Assembly (NCBI GenBank): GCA_012032285.1
Contig: JAAURJ010000016.1
Coordinates: 1-53,999 of the forward strand
DNA: 53,999 nt
Direction of reading: 5' to 3'
Origin: Sphingomonadales bacterium
GTDB taxonomy: Bacteria > Pseudomonadota > Alphaproteobacteria > Sphingomonadales > Sphingomonadaceae
Shown piece after piece: positions 1 to 8,035 of the stretch; position 1 is the stretch's first letter; every line of letters starts with the position of its first letter. A program made the position numbers and the translations under genes. The notes below the pieces were generated by a model. That model was not told the origin of the DNA. It did no database searches and saw nothing but the letters and a program-made list of their open reading frames with translations.

Positions 1-499
1 ATAGCCTCCATTTTGGACGCCTGCTGGCGACGATGCCTGCAAAAATTAGCCCCATCAGCATCAATTGAGCCTCGCTCCCTTTAAGGAACTTGGCCCAATC
101 TGGAATTTGCAGACCGCGAATATCCTCCCTGTATTCCTCGCCACACGGACCTCGGTCGTCATTCAGGCACACAACGTCTCCTGTGGCATACATCGGGCCG
201 CGAGGGAGATAATGATTCACATAATATATGCCGGCACAGAGACTAATAACAGCGAACCATATTGCACCAGATGCCCAGCGCCAAAACGTGTCCACAGAGT
301 CTGCTGAAATCGTGCGAAAATAACTGGTGCGCGCCAGACCTATCCAACAGGCCCATCCGCACAGCCAAGGTATGCCGCCGTAAATCAGGAGAGACCGCCA
401 ATCCCATCCATTCTCAAGAAATACGATAAATAGCCAAAGTGGACCGATCCAGCGTGGAAACGGCGATGGTGGCAATGGTTGTGTATTCGGCGATGGCAT
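1..499 (-). CDS. Partial multi-pass membrane protein, unknown function
   Basis: An open frame starts at ATG 499-497 and runs 166 codons to the window edge with no stop, so the C-terminus is missing. The start is supported by a GGAAGGA ribosome binding site eight bases upstream. The protein is rich in Trp and hydrophobic residues, with probable membrane segments around residues 17-28, 36-55, 76-98 and 143-158. A short polar loop between the third and fourth segments carries two Cys residues (VVCLNDDRGPCGEE) and would suit a periplasmic disulfide. I recognise no family. It is transcribed away from the relaxase remnant, and a recombination junction probably lies between the two, near 500-560. 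The reading is sound; the function is open. Confidence 0.6.
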   Translation of the reverse strand, partial: MPSPNTQPLPPSPFPRWIGPLWLFIVFLENGWDWRSLLIYGGIPWLCGWACWIGLARTSYFRTISADSVDTFWRWASGAIWFAVISLCAGIYYVNHYLPRGPMYATGDVVCLNDDRGPCGEEYREDIRGLQIPDWAKFLKGSEAQLMLMGLIFAGIVASRRPKWRL

Positions 500-559
500 T
501 GCTGAAGTCCTTCCCAACCGAAGTCATATCAATTCAACAAGCTGTCGTCATCATTCACA

Positions 560-1785
560 ATCCGCATCATCCTCACCCACACCAATGACGAGGTGTGCGA
601 GCTCAATGACGCCGCGCGCGGGCGGCTGCGTGACGCGGGCGAACTGGGATTGACGTGTCGATCAAAGCTAATCGCGGCGAGCGCCAGCTCGCCAGCGGCG
701 ACCGCATAATGTTCCTGCGCAACGAACGCGGGCTGGGCGTCAAGAACGGCACGCTTGGCACTGTCGAACGGATTAGCGCGCAACGCATGGCCGTGCGCAC
801 CGACGATGGCCGCAGGGTCGCCTTTGATACCAAAAACTATGCCCACATCGATCATGGCTATGCCGCCACGATCCACAAGGCGCAGGGCATGACGGTGGAC
901 CGCGCCCATGTGCTGGCGACGCCGGGCATGGACAGCCACGGTGCCTATGTCGCGCTGTCCCGACACCGTGACGGCCTTGCTCTGCATTATGGGCGCGAGG
1001 ACTTCGCCGATCAGTCAAAGCTGGTCCGCACGTTGGGCCGCGAGCGCGGCAAGGACATGGCCAGCGACTACAAGCCTGAGCAGCAGTTTGCCGAACGGCG
1101 CGGCATCACCTTCCGCGAGCGCGTTGCCGAAATCGTCCGCAAGATCGTGCCAGAGAGGGCGAAAGGGATCTTTGCCAACTTCCGGCCCGCGCTCGAAACG
1201 CAGCGCGACATCGCCTTGGCACCGAAGCCGAAGACAAGGCCGCTCGACATGCAGCGCGGTGTCGAACGCTACGCCCGCGCCATTGAGGACATCGGGCGGA
1301 CGCAGGCCAAAGGGTTGGAGGCCATGCCGCACCAGATTGCGGCGCGCGAGAAGGCCTATGGCACGCTGAATGACCAAAAACCCCATGTAGGCCGCGATCT
1401 TGTATCCGCGTTCAACCGCCAGCCCGAACTTGTCAGCGAGGCCGCCAGCGGGCGCACTGGCAACACTATCCGCGCGATGCAGCTTGAGGCGGAAATCCGC
1501 ACCAACCCGCAACTGCGCGCCGACCGCTTCGTCAGCGACTGGCAGCGGCTCAACCGTCAGCGCGAAATTGCCTTCCGCACCGCAGACCGGCCCCGCGCCA
1601 ATGCCGCAACCGCCAGCATGGGCGCGATGGTGAAGGGGCTGGAGCGCGACCCGCAGGTCGATTCCCTGCTGCGCAATCGCAAGATCGAGCTGGGCCTGCA
1701 CTCCGGCGTTTCGGGCGGCATCAGCCACCAGCTCAACGACTATCTTGGCCTCAGTCGCGGACGCGACCTGGGCATCGGCATGTGA
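560..1785 (+). pseudogene. traA: C-terminal fragment of Ti-type conjugative relaxase/helicase TraA, frameshifted
   Basis: Homology starts abruptly near 563 with RIILTHTNDEV, which matches the inside of the helicase part of TraA. The N-terminal relaxase domain and the Walker motifs are absent. The frame then breaks near 646-651: adding one G to the GGG run would restore ELGIDVSIK. From 655 it reads intact to 1785 and shows late helicase motifs (GYAATIHKAQGMT, YVALSRHRDG) followed by the long charged C-terminal tail typical of the family. Full-length TraA is roughly 900-1000 residues; about 405 remain. The missing N-terminal half means this is a degraded remnant even if the frameshift is a sequence error. 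It is followed after 12 bases by the DUF6118-like gene, an arrangement I associate with sphingomonad plasmids and integrative elements. Confidence 0.85.
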
Positions 1786-1797
1786 AGGAGAAGAACG

Positions 1798-2526
1798 ATG
1801 GAACAAAATCTGACTGTTGAGAAGCCGACGGAGATCGACAGCAACGATCCTGCCAGCAAGGAGTTCAGAAGGCTCAAACGCGAAGTCGGGTTGCTGCGGA
1901 TCGCGGTTGAGAAACTCGCCGATGAACCGGCCAGCATCGTCATTCCCGACTACACCGAGACGCTTGAAGGCATATCGGAGCAGATGCAAGCGACCGCCGA
2001 CCAGCTCGCCAAATGGGCTGAGAAGCCCGCTTTGCGGCTGACGGAGCAAGCCTTGAGCGAGGCCATTGCGAAAGCGGGCAATGATGCACGAGCCGACGAC
2101 CATGCCGCGCTTGCGAAAGCGACCAGCACGATGCGGGAAACAGAGCGCCGAATCGCCGACGTGGTTGCATCTGCCCGGACCGCCGACCAGCAGCGCACAT
2201 GGATATGGCGGGCTGGCCTGATGGGTGCAGCCATCGGCGCATTCGCTGCGTTCGCGTTGCCTTTCATTGCCATAAGCATCGCACCGACAAGCTGGCATTG
2301 GCCTGAAAATCGCGCAACGAGCATCTTGGGCGGCGATATGTGGTTCGCAGGCGAGCGCTTACAAGCGCGTGCCGACCAAGATCGCTGGGTGATGCGATCG
2401 GACTTCGAGCGCATGACTGACGGCAGCCGCGAGCGCCTTGCCAGATGTTTGCGAGCGGCGGCCAAGGCTCAGCGGCCCACAAAATGCGAAATCACCTTGA
2501 AGGCGCCACAGCCGGAGGCCCGATAG
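1798..2526 (+). CDS. DUF6118-like protein of a conjugative-transfer region
   Basis: A 242-residue protein beginning 12 bases after the relaxase fragment, preceded by an AAGGAGAAG ribosome binding site. The N-terminal two thirds is charged and helical (probable coiled coil, residues about 15-135), then a strongly hydrophobic segment near residues 138-160 follows a WIWRAGLMGAAIG entry, and a basic C-terminal part follows. This layout (coiled coil, DYTETL motif near residue 50, one membrane anchor, short C-terminal domain) resembles DUF6118 proteins encoded next to traA in sphingomonads. The biochemical role is unknown. The frame is intact, unlike its upstream neighbour. Family assignment is from memory of the motif pattern and is moderate. 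Confidence 0.7.
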   Translation: MEQNLTVEKPTEIDSNDPASKEFRRLKREVGLLRIAVEKLADEPASIVIPDYTETLEGISEQMQATADQLAKWAEKPALRLTEQALSEAIAKAGNDARADDHAALAKATSTMRETERRIADVVASARTADQQRTWIWRAGLMGAAIGAFAAFALPFIAISIAPTSWHWPENRATSILGGDMWFAGERLQARADQDRWVMRSDFERMTDGSRERLARCLRAAAKAQRPTKCEITLKAPQPEAR

Positions 2527-2748
2527 GCGGGGATTTTGATGTCGATGCAGCGCAATGTTGGCGGCCATCGCCTTTCGTGCCGCAGCACCTCGTTTCCATT
2601 CACCCTTTCCTGACCGCGCGCGGTCGTGCGTCAATGTCCGGCCCGCGCCCGTGCGCCAGCGCACCCGTGTAGGACATGACGCCCGCCCTTGGTCGCGCGG
2701 CTTTTCGGAGGGTGGCAACGAGCCGAACGGACACGAAAGGATTTCATC

Positions 2749-2955
2749 ATGGCACGCTCAAACACCGCAGCAACACACGAACCCAAAACGCCCGCCTTCC
2801 AAGCCTGGCACGTCACCAACAAGGGCGACGACAGTTTCTGGACCAAGGTTGGAGCCGCATGGCCGCACCGCGATGGCAAGGGGCTTTCACTGATACTCTC
2901 GGTCATCCCGATGAACGGCCAGATCGTTCTCCGCGAACCGCAGCCCAGACAGTGA
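2749..2955 (+). CDS. Small conserved mobile-element protein (68 aa)
   Basis: The start ATG at 2749 has an AAAGGA ribosome binding site (2736-2741) and the frame ends at TGA 2953-2955. The 68-residue product has the pattern AWHVTNKG..FWTKVGAAWPHRDGKG.....L.VIPMNGQIVLRE, which I recognise from short proteins encoded beside transfer genes on sphingomonad and rhizobial plasmids. No function is known to me. Compact beta-rich character suggests a small soluble protein. It is the last gene of the element before the tRNA, and a GC-rich hairpin follows nine bases after its stop codon. Confidence 0.7.
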   Translation: MARSNTAATHEPKTPAFQAWHVTNKGDDSFWTKVGAAWPHRDGKGLSLILSVIPMNGQIVLREPQPRQ

Positions 2956-2963
2956 AGCAGCAT

Positions 2964-2987
2964 CGGGGCGTGATCAATCGCGCCCCG
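2964..2987 (+). terminator. GC-rich hairpin after the small mobile-element gene
   Basis: CGGGGCG (2964-2970) and CGCCCCG (2981-2987) form a perfect seven-base-pair stem with a ten-base loop, nine bases past the stop codon at 2955. There is no good T-run after it, so an intrinsic terminator is possible but not certain. Confidence 0.35.
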
Positions 2988-3154
2988 AATCCTGTTGCTT
3001 TAGCGTCTGGAGTCGATCATCGACAGTCCAAGGCAATGCCATCAAGCCCCGAACGGCCTCACCAAATCCCGATCAAAATGTGGGAACGATTGTGGGATCA
3101 ATTTTCAGAAATTTGCGATTTCTTGATTAAAAACAACAAGATAAACCGCTTGAC

Positions 3155-3229
3155 TGGTGACCCCTACGGGAATCGAACCCGTGTTTCAGCCGTGAAAGGG
3201 CCGCGTCCTAACCGCTAGACGAAGGGGCC
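3155..3229 (-). tRNA. tRNA-Glu (anticodon TTC), CCA encoded
   Basis: Read on the minus strand, the sequence starts GGCCCCTTCGTCTAG at 3229 and ends with the encoded CCA at 3157-3155. The acceptor stem pairs over seven positions (one G-T), the anticodon loop has CTTTCAC giving anticodon TTC, and the T arm carries GGTTCGATTCC. All features fit bacterial tRNA-Glu. Its 3' end faces the conjugative remnant at 1-2955, the geometry expected when an integrative element uses the 3' end of a tRNA as attachment site. No integrase gene lies between 2956 and 3154. Confidence 0.95.
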
Positions 3230-3331
3230 ATCCGGTGCAAAATGCTTGATGGAGCCGCGCGTTTACGGATTCGTTTTCATTTGGTCAAGCCTATTTGACG
3301 GATTCTTTTGACAATATCCCACGCGCCGGAC

Positions 3332-5108
3332 TTAATCGGCAAAGGCGGCATCGTCGATGTGTAATTCCGCTTTTGCAACGCTGCCCCAATCGTCGATTTT
3401 GGCCCGCCCCGCCAGCCAATATTTCCGTCCCCCGCCGCCGTGGAGCAGCATTTGGCCCAATTCGCTCTCGCCTTGACGGAAAGCCATGGCTTTGAAAGAG
3501 CGGCCATCATCGCCGGCCACAATGGCGCGGACATGGTCTTTGCCGACAATATCCGATTTTATGACGCGCAGCGGCCCTGTAACTACACGCGGGCCAGGCC
3601 AACCCATGCCATAGGGACCGGCGGCCTCCATTGCTTCGATAAAAGCAGGGTTCAGCCCGCCCGGCGCCAAAAGCGCGTCCACCAGCAGCGATTGATCATC
3701 GCAGGCGCGGGCAACTTCGTCCTCCAGCCGGTCATTCAACCAGCTGGCCAGCGCCTCCACCTTGTCCGCCCGCACCGTCAGCCCGCCGCCATGGCATGAC
3801 CGCCGCCCGCCTCAAGCAGCCCGGCCTCTTTGGCAGATATGATCGCCGCGCCCAGATCGACCCCGGAGATGGACCGTCCTGACCCTTTGCCGACACCGTC
3901 CTCATCCACAGCTACAACGATGCTTGGCCGCCCGGTTTTTTCCTTGATCCGTCCCGCCACAATGCCGATCACGCCGGATGCCATCCCATGCCAGATAGCA
4001 AGGTGACCGCCCGGTTATGCTGCGCAGACAGCATGGCTTCGGCCTCTTCTTGTACGGCGGCCTCAATGGCGCGGCGTTCTTGGTTGAGCCGGTCCAACTC
4101 GGCGGCAATTTCGCGGGCTTCATCCGGATTTTCGGTGGTCAGCAAGCGCACGCCAAGATCGGATTTTCCAACCCGGCCTCCGGCATTGATCCTCGGTCCA
4201 AGTGCAAAACCAAGATCGGAGCATAGGGGCGCACGGTTCAGCCTGCTCGCTTCTATCAACGCCGCCATGCCGATATTGCGCCGCCCGGCCATGATTTTCA
4301 GGCCCTGTGCAACAAAGGCGCGGTTCAGCCCTTGAAGCTTTGCCACATCGGCGACCGTGCCAAGCGCAACCAGATCGAGCAATTCCATGATTTTAGGTTC
4401 GCTGCGGCTGCCGAAATATCCGCGCCCGCGCAGTTCGCGGATAATCGCTGCGCCAAGCAAAAAAGCAACCCCTACCGCAGCCAAATGGCCATGGCTGGCG
4501 GCTTCGTCGTCTTCATCCAAACGGTTGGGGTTTACCAGCGCAAAGGCATCGGGCAGCATGGGCGCACATTTATGATGGTCAACGACAATCACTTCCAGCT
4601 CCGCCGCCTTCGCCTCTGCTAAAGCCTCATAGGCCATGGCTCCGCAATCGACGGTGACGATCAGGCGGCTTCCGCCCTCGCCGATACGCACCAACGCTTC
4701 GCCGGACGGGCCATAACCTTCCATCAATCGGTCGGGAATATAATAATCGGCCCCAAGGCCCAGCATCTTAAGCAACCGGATCAGCAGCGCCGCGCTGGTT
4801 GCGCCGTCGACATCATAATCGCCATAAACGGTTATCTGCTCCCCGCGCTCCACAGCATCGGCGATGCGGCGTGCGGCATGGTCCATATCGCGAAAAATCG
4901 ACGGATCGGGCATAAAATCGCGGATCGTGGGCTGTCTGTTGCGCTCCAGATCATCGCGGGGCACGCCGCGGGCCAATAGTAACTGCGTGACCAGATCATC
5001 AGGAATAAAGCCCGCATCACGCGTATCGACATTGCCGCTGCGCCAACGCCAGGCTTGCCCGGTGATCGAATTGTTTATGCCGCAAACCAGCTCCATATTA
5101 GGCTTCAT
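3332..5108 (-). CDS. recJ: Single-stranded-DNA-specific exonuclease RecJ (two frameshifts)
   Basis: RecJ degrades single-stranded DNA 5' to 3' in recombination and mismatch repair. The DHH phosphoesterase motifs are visible: DYDVDG (residues 97-102), VDCG (153-156) and DHH (177-179), followed by a DHHA1 region with GSGRSISGVDL and GGGHAMAAG and a C-terminal OB-like part. The gene reads in three frames: a break near 3976-3978 after GMGWHP and another near 3781-3784 after AMAAG. Each is repaired by one extra base (CC to CCC; GGG to GGGG), giving 592 residues, normal for RecJ. I interpret both as sequence errors. The ATG at 5108 overlaps the TGA of the upstream gene by four bases (ATGA), implying translational coupling. 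Confidence 0.92.
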
Positions 5109-5809
5109 TTGACTAAGTCGCCGCCGACCTGTTTGGCTCGGATGCAGCTGTCATCGGGCGGCCATGCGGCAACGCCCATACTGCGCCGGATCATCCGCGT
5201 CCATACGGTTGCCTTGCTATCAGCCGCGCTGGCATGGTCGAGATAGGATAATAATGCGCCGCTGCAACTGCGGAAAGTGGCGAGATTGGAAACAATTCGG
5301 GCGCCAAGCCGTGGGTTGGTTTCGCTGCCGGGCAATTTGACCCGGCTTTCTTCTTCCTGCGCTTCATCGCTGCGCGGCTGCGGGAAGGGGGAATTGCCGC
5401 TGCGTGCTGTGCGTTTTTCGGTCCCTTCTGCATTGCCAATGATCAGCCGGGGGCCGGATGGTTCTTCCATGATTTTTTCCTCATGCGCCCGGTCGCGGTA
5501 GGCAGCCATGATCGAGGACAGCGCCCGTGCATCATTTTCATCGCGCGCGGCGGTGACCAAGCTGGAAGCAATTTTCAACACGCCTTCGTCATTGGTCAGC
5601 GGCTTATCCTCTTCCCATTCATCGACACTTACATAGGCTCCGACCGGGTTTTTGAAGCGGTTGTCGAATAAAAATCGCTCTAGTGCTCCGCTGTTCGGGG
5701 CGGGTGCGTTCTGGTCAATATTGCGCAGGTCGAACGCGTCAGGCGTCGGCTCCGCCGCTTGGGCAAGCAGGCTGAATATAATCATTATGGCATTTGAGGC
5801 CAAAGGCAT
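5105..5809 (-). CDS. Secreted protein of unknown function, coupled to recJ
   Basis: The chosen start, ATG 5809, follows an AAGGA site and gives 234 residues beginning with a short hydrophobic leader (MPLASNAIMIIFSLLAQAAE), a likely signal peptide. Longer in-frame starts upstream would collide with the divergent flavodoxin-like gene. The mature part is acidic and helical in the middle and ends with a Cys-containing, Trp-containing C-terminal third (CSGALLSYLDHASAADSKA, RMIRRSMGVAAWPPDDSCI). I recognise no domain. Its stop overlaps the recJ start by four bases, so the two are probably co-translated although no functional link to DNA repair is evident. Confidence 0.7.
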   Translation of the reverse strand: MPLASNAIMIIFSLLAQAAEPTPDAFDLRNIDQNAPAPNSGALERFLFDNRFKNPVGAYVSVDEWEEDKPLTNDEGVLKIASSLVTAARDENDARALSSIMAAYRDRAHEEKIMEEPSGPRLIIGNAEGTEKRTARSGNSPFPQPRSDEAQEEESRVKLPGSETNPRLGARIVSNLATFRSCSGALLSYLDHASAADSKATVWTRMIRRSMGVAAWPPDDSCIRAKQVGGDLVK

Positions 5810-5882
5810 TTGATAACATTCCTTTTCCAGCGGCGCCGACGTCATGCTAAGCCAATGCGTCAATAGCAGCAGGAGCGCAGCT

Positions 5883-6380
5883 TTGAAAATAATCAATATC
5901 ATCTGGCACAGCATGACCGGCGGGTCAAAGGCATTGGCGCAGGCCGCCTATGATGGCGCATGGGCCGCAGCGCAGGACGGGTGCAGTATCAGGCTATTCC
6001 ACGCAGATGTGGTGACGGAGCCGGCAATGTTGGAGGCGGACGGATTTATCTTTGTCTTTCCCGAAAATCTCGCGGCGATTAGCGGGGTTATGAAGGCTTG
6101 TTTTGACAGGCTTTATTACCCCTGTTTGGGATCATTGGAGGGCCGCGCCTATGCGCTGATTGTCTGCGCCGGATCGGATGGCAGCAATGCCGTGCGTCAG
6201 GCCGAACGCATCGCAACTGGCTGGCGGCTGAAGAAAATTGCCGATAGCCGGATCATCTGCACCCACGCGCAAAGCAAAGAAGCAATATTAGCCCCCAAGA
6301 TTATCGGCGCAGATGATCTTGAAGAGGCAAGGCAGATTGGCGGCGCATTGGCCGCCGGGCTGGTCATGGGGGTATATTAG
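5883..6380 (+). CDS. Flavodoxin-like NADPH-dependent FMN reductase family protein
   Basis: A 165-residue protein starting at TTG 5883, chosen because AGGAG sits at 5871-5875, seven bases upstream, while the upstream ATG lacks one. The first strand KIINIIWHSMTGGSKALA carries the phosphate-binding loop of flavodoxin-like folds, and FVFPENLAAISGVMKACFDR plus YALIVCAGSDGSNA match the flavin-contact segments of NAD(P)H-dependent FMN reductase/flavodoxin families. It presumably binds FMN; substrate unknown. It is divergent from the secreted protein upstream, and its stop overlaps the glpX stop tail to tail (6377-6380). Confidence 0.75.
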   Translation: MKIINIIWHSMTGGSKALAQAAYDGAWAAAQDGCSIRLFHADVVTEPAMLEADGFIFVFPENLAAISGVMKACFDRLYYPCLGSLEGRAYALIVCAGSDGSNAVRQAERIATGWRLKKIADSRIICTHAQSKEAILAPKIIGADDLEEARQIGGALAAGLVMGVY

Positions 6381-7351
6381 TTTTTTGGCCGGTGTTCGCT
6401 TTTGACCCAGCGCACGGTGCCCGATGATGCGCGCATCACCACGCTTTCGGTTGTGGTGCGCCCGTCGCGCAATGTCTTGACGCCCTGCAACAAAGAACCA
6501 TGGGTCACACCAGTCGCAGCAAAGATACAATCGCCTTTGGCCAGATCCTCCAGATCATAGATTTTGTCGAGATCCTCCACGCCCCATTTTTTGGCGCGCA
6601 GCCGTTCATCATCATTGCGGAACAACAATCGCCCCTGAAACTGTCCGCCAACACAGCGCATGGCCGCCGCAGCCAGAACGCCTTCGGGTGCGCCGCCCGT
6701 GCCCATATACAAATCGACCGTGGTTTCGGGATCGCTGGTCGCAATCACGCCGGCCACATCGCCATCGGGGATCAGCATGATGCCGCAGCCGATGTCGCGC
6801 AGTTCGGTGATAATCTTCTCATGCCGTGGCCGGTCTAGCACACATATGATCAGGTTGGCAGGGGCAACGCCCTTTTCCTTTGCCACGGCGGTCACATTTT
6901 CGGTGACCGATTTTTGCAGCGAAATAATCCCTTTGCTATAGCCGGGGCCAACCGCGATTTTTTCCATATAGACATCGGGGGCGTTGAGCAGATTGCCTTC
7001 CTCCGCCACCGCCAGCACCGCGAGCGCATTCGGCCCGGCCTTTGCGGTGATGGTGGTGCCTTCCAATGGGTCAAGCGCGATGTCAATCTTTGGTCCTTTG
7101 CCAATGGCCGCACCGACTTTTTCGCCGATAAACAGCATTGGCGCTTCGTCGCGTTCGCCTTCGCCGATGACCACCGTGCCGTCCATATAAAGCTCATTAA
7201 GCGCGGCGCGCATTGCTTCGACCGCGGCGGCATCGGCCGCCTTTTCATCACCCCTGCCGATCAGCTTCGCAGCGGACAGGGCCGCGGCCTCGGTCACGCG
7301 GACCATTTCCAGAACAAGAACGCGGTCCAATATTTGGCTTGCGGTTGTCAT
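6377..7351 (-). CDS. glpX: Fructose-1,6-bisphosphatase class II GlpX
   Basis: Hydrolyses fructose 1,6-bisphosphate (often also sedoheptulose 1,7-bisphosphate) to the monophosphate in gluconeogenesis. The 324-residue product is full length for the family. Hallmarks are VIGEGERDEAPML (about 61-73, metal site) and ALDPLEGTT (92-100). ATG 7351 is preceded by AGGAAAG at six bases. In alphaproteobacteria glpX commonly lies between hom and recJ, as here, though other genes have been inserted on both sides. Gluconeogenic use fits the nearby glyoxylate-shunt malate synthase at 45.9 kb. Confidence 0.97.
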   Translation of the reverse strand: MTTASQILDRVLVLEMVRVTEAAALSAAKLIGRGDEKAADAAAVEAMRAALNELYMDGTVVIGEGERDEAPMLFIGEKVGAAIGKGPKIDIALDPLEGTTITAKAGPNALAVLAVAEEGNLLNAPDVYMEKIAVGPGYSKGIISLQKSVTENVTAVAKEKGVAPANLIICVLDRPRHEKIITELRDIGCGIMLIPDGDVAGVIATSDPETTVDLYMGTGGAPEGVLAAAAMRCVGGQFQGRLLFRNDDERLRAKKWGVEDLDKIYDLEDLAKGDCIFAATGVTHGSLLQGVKTLRDGRTTTESVVMRASSGTVRWVKSEHRPKN

Positions 7352-7474
7352 TAAGCTTTCCTAATCCTTCTATTGTACCGGATAATCAGCATCTTGGGGA
7401 AGATCGATAAACGGGGGCACAGGCAATCGGGGCGACGCCTTTATCTGCGGCACCGATAGGATAGGCGGAGTGCT

Positions 7475-7891
7475 ATGTCGAGGCTGGTTTTGTTCCCTTT
7501 GGCTATGACATTGTTGTCATGCTTTTTTCTGGCCCCACAACAGGTTCTGGCGCAGCAACTATCCGATGCCGACATTGCCGCGATGATTGCAAGGCAAAAG
7601 CTGATGGTGGCTATCGACCGCAATGGCTGTTTGATCGATCCTGAAAATGACGGCAATACGATCATCGTATGCGGCCCCGACGAAGTGGCAGAGGGGCAGA
7701 AGACCGGCGCACCGCCCGTGATCGACACCGACCGCATCCGGCGCGGAGAGGCGGTATCGACCGATCGCGCGGGCGCAAGAGATAACCGCAATTGCGGCGT
7801 AGTGGGCAGCGGGCTTGGCTGTACGCGGTTACCCGAAAACTGGATAAAGGGCAGTTATAGCCCGCCCTATCCGCCCGATTTGCAGAGGTGA
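7475..7891 (+). CDS. Small secreted protein, unknown function
   Basis: 138 residues with an N-terminal signal peptide (MSRLVLFPLAMTLLSCFFLA, probable cleavage after VLAQ). The mature part contains three to four Cys residues (NGCLIDP, IIVCGPDE, RNCGVVGSGLGCTR), suggesting disulfides in the periplasm. A GGAG site precedes ATG 7475 by six bases. It is transcribed divergently from glpX and convergently with hom. I know similar small secreted sphingomonad proteins but no function. The first copy of the interspersed AAGTTTACA element begins 59 bases after its stop. Confidence 0.75.
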   Translation: MSRLVLFPLAMTLLSCFFLAPQQVLAQQLSDADIAAMIARQKLMVAIDRNGCLIDPENDGNTIIVCGPDEVAEGQKTGAPPVIDTDRIRRGEAVSTDRAGARDNRNCGVVGSGLGCTRLPENWIKGSYSPPYPPDLQR

Positions 7892-7949
7892 TGAAAGGCC
7901 TGCCCGACCAGGAACAAGTGGACGCGGCCAAGATCGCAGCGCCAGAGTA

Positions 7950-8024
7950 AAGTTTACAAAGTTTACACCAAGGAGGCTATATTTTCGGCCATTCTGGCCT
8001 GATTTTGTAGGGTTTATCCTACAA
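7950..8024 (+). repeat. Interspersed element, copy A
   Basis: Starts with a tandem AAGTTTACA AAGTTTACA followed by CCAAGGAGGCTATATTTT, then two potential hairpins: GGCCA-TTC-TGGCC (7987-7999) and TTGTAGG-GTTTAT-CCTACAA (8005-8024). The same element occurs at 23604-23675 (minus) and 28693-28767 (plus). It lies between the convergent gene ending at 7891 and hom, in the orientation of the former. No coding potential; terminator, RNA element or miniature mobile repeat are all possible. Confidence 0.85.
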
Positions 8025-8035
8025 GCACAGGCGGC

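Noticed and set aside
1015-2298. 427-residue minus-strand open frame across traA and the DUF6118-like gene
   Set aside because: It is a shadow of two plus-strand genes with clear family motifs; it has no recognisable domain or ribosome site.
2676-3218. 180-residue open frame ending GDPYGNRTRVSAVKGPRPNR
   Set aside because: Its end is the translation of antisense tRNA-Glu, a familiar annotation artefact, and it overlaps the better-supported 68-residue gene in another frame.
3332-3984. recJ as a true pseudogene
   Set aside because: All catalytic motifs are conserved on both sides of two one-base breaks in GC runs, and similar breaks affect unrelated genes throughout the window.
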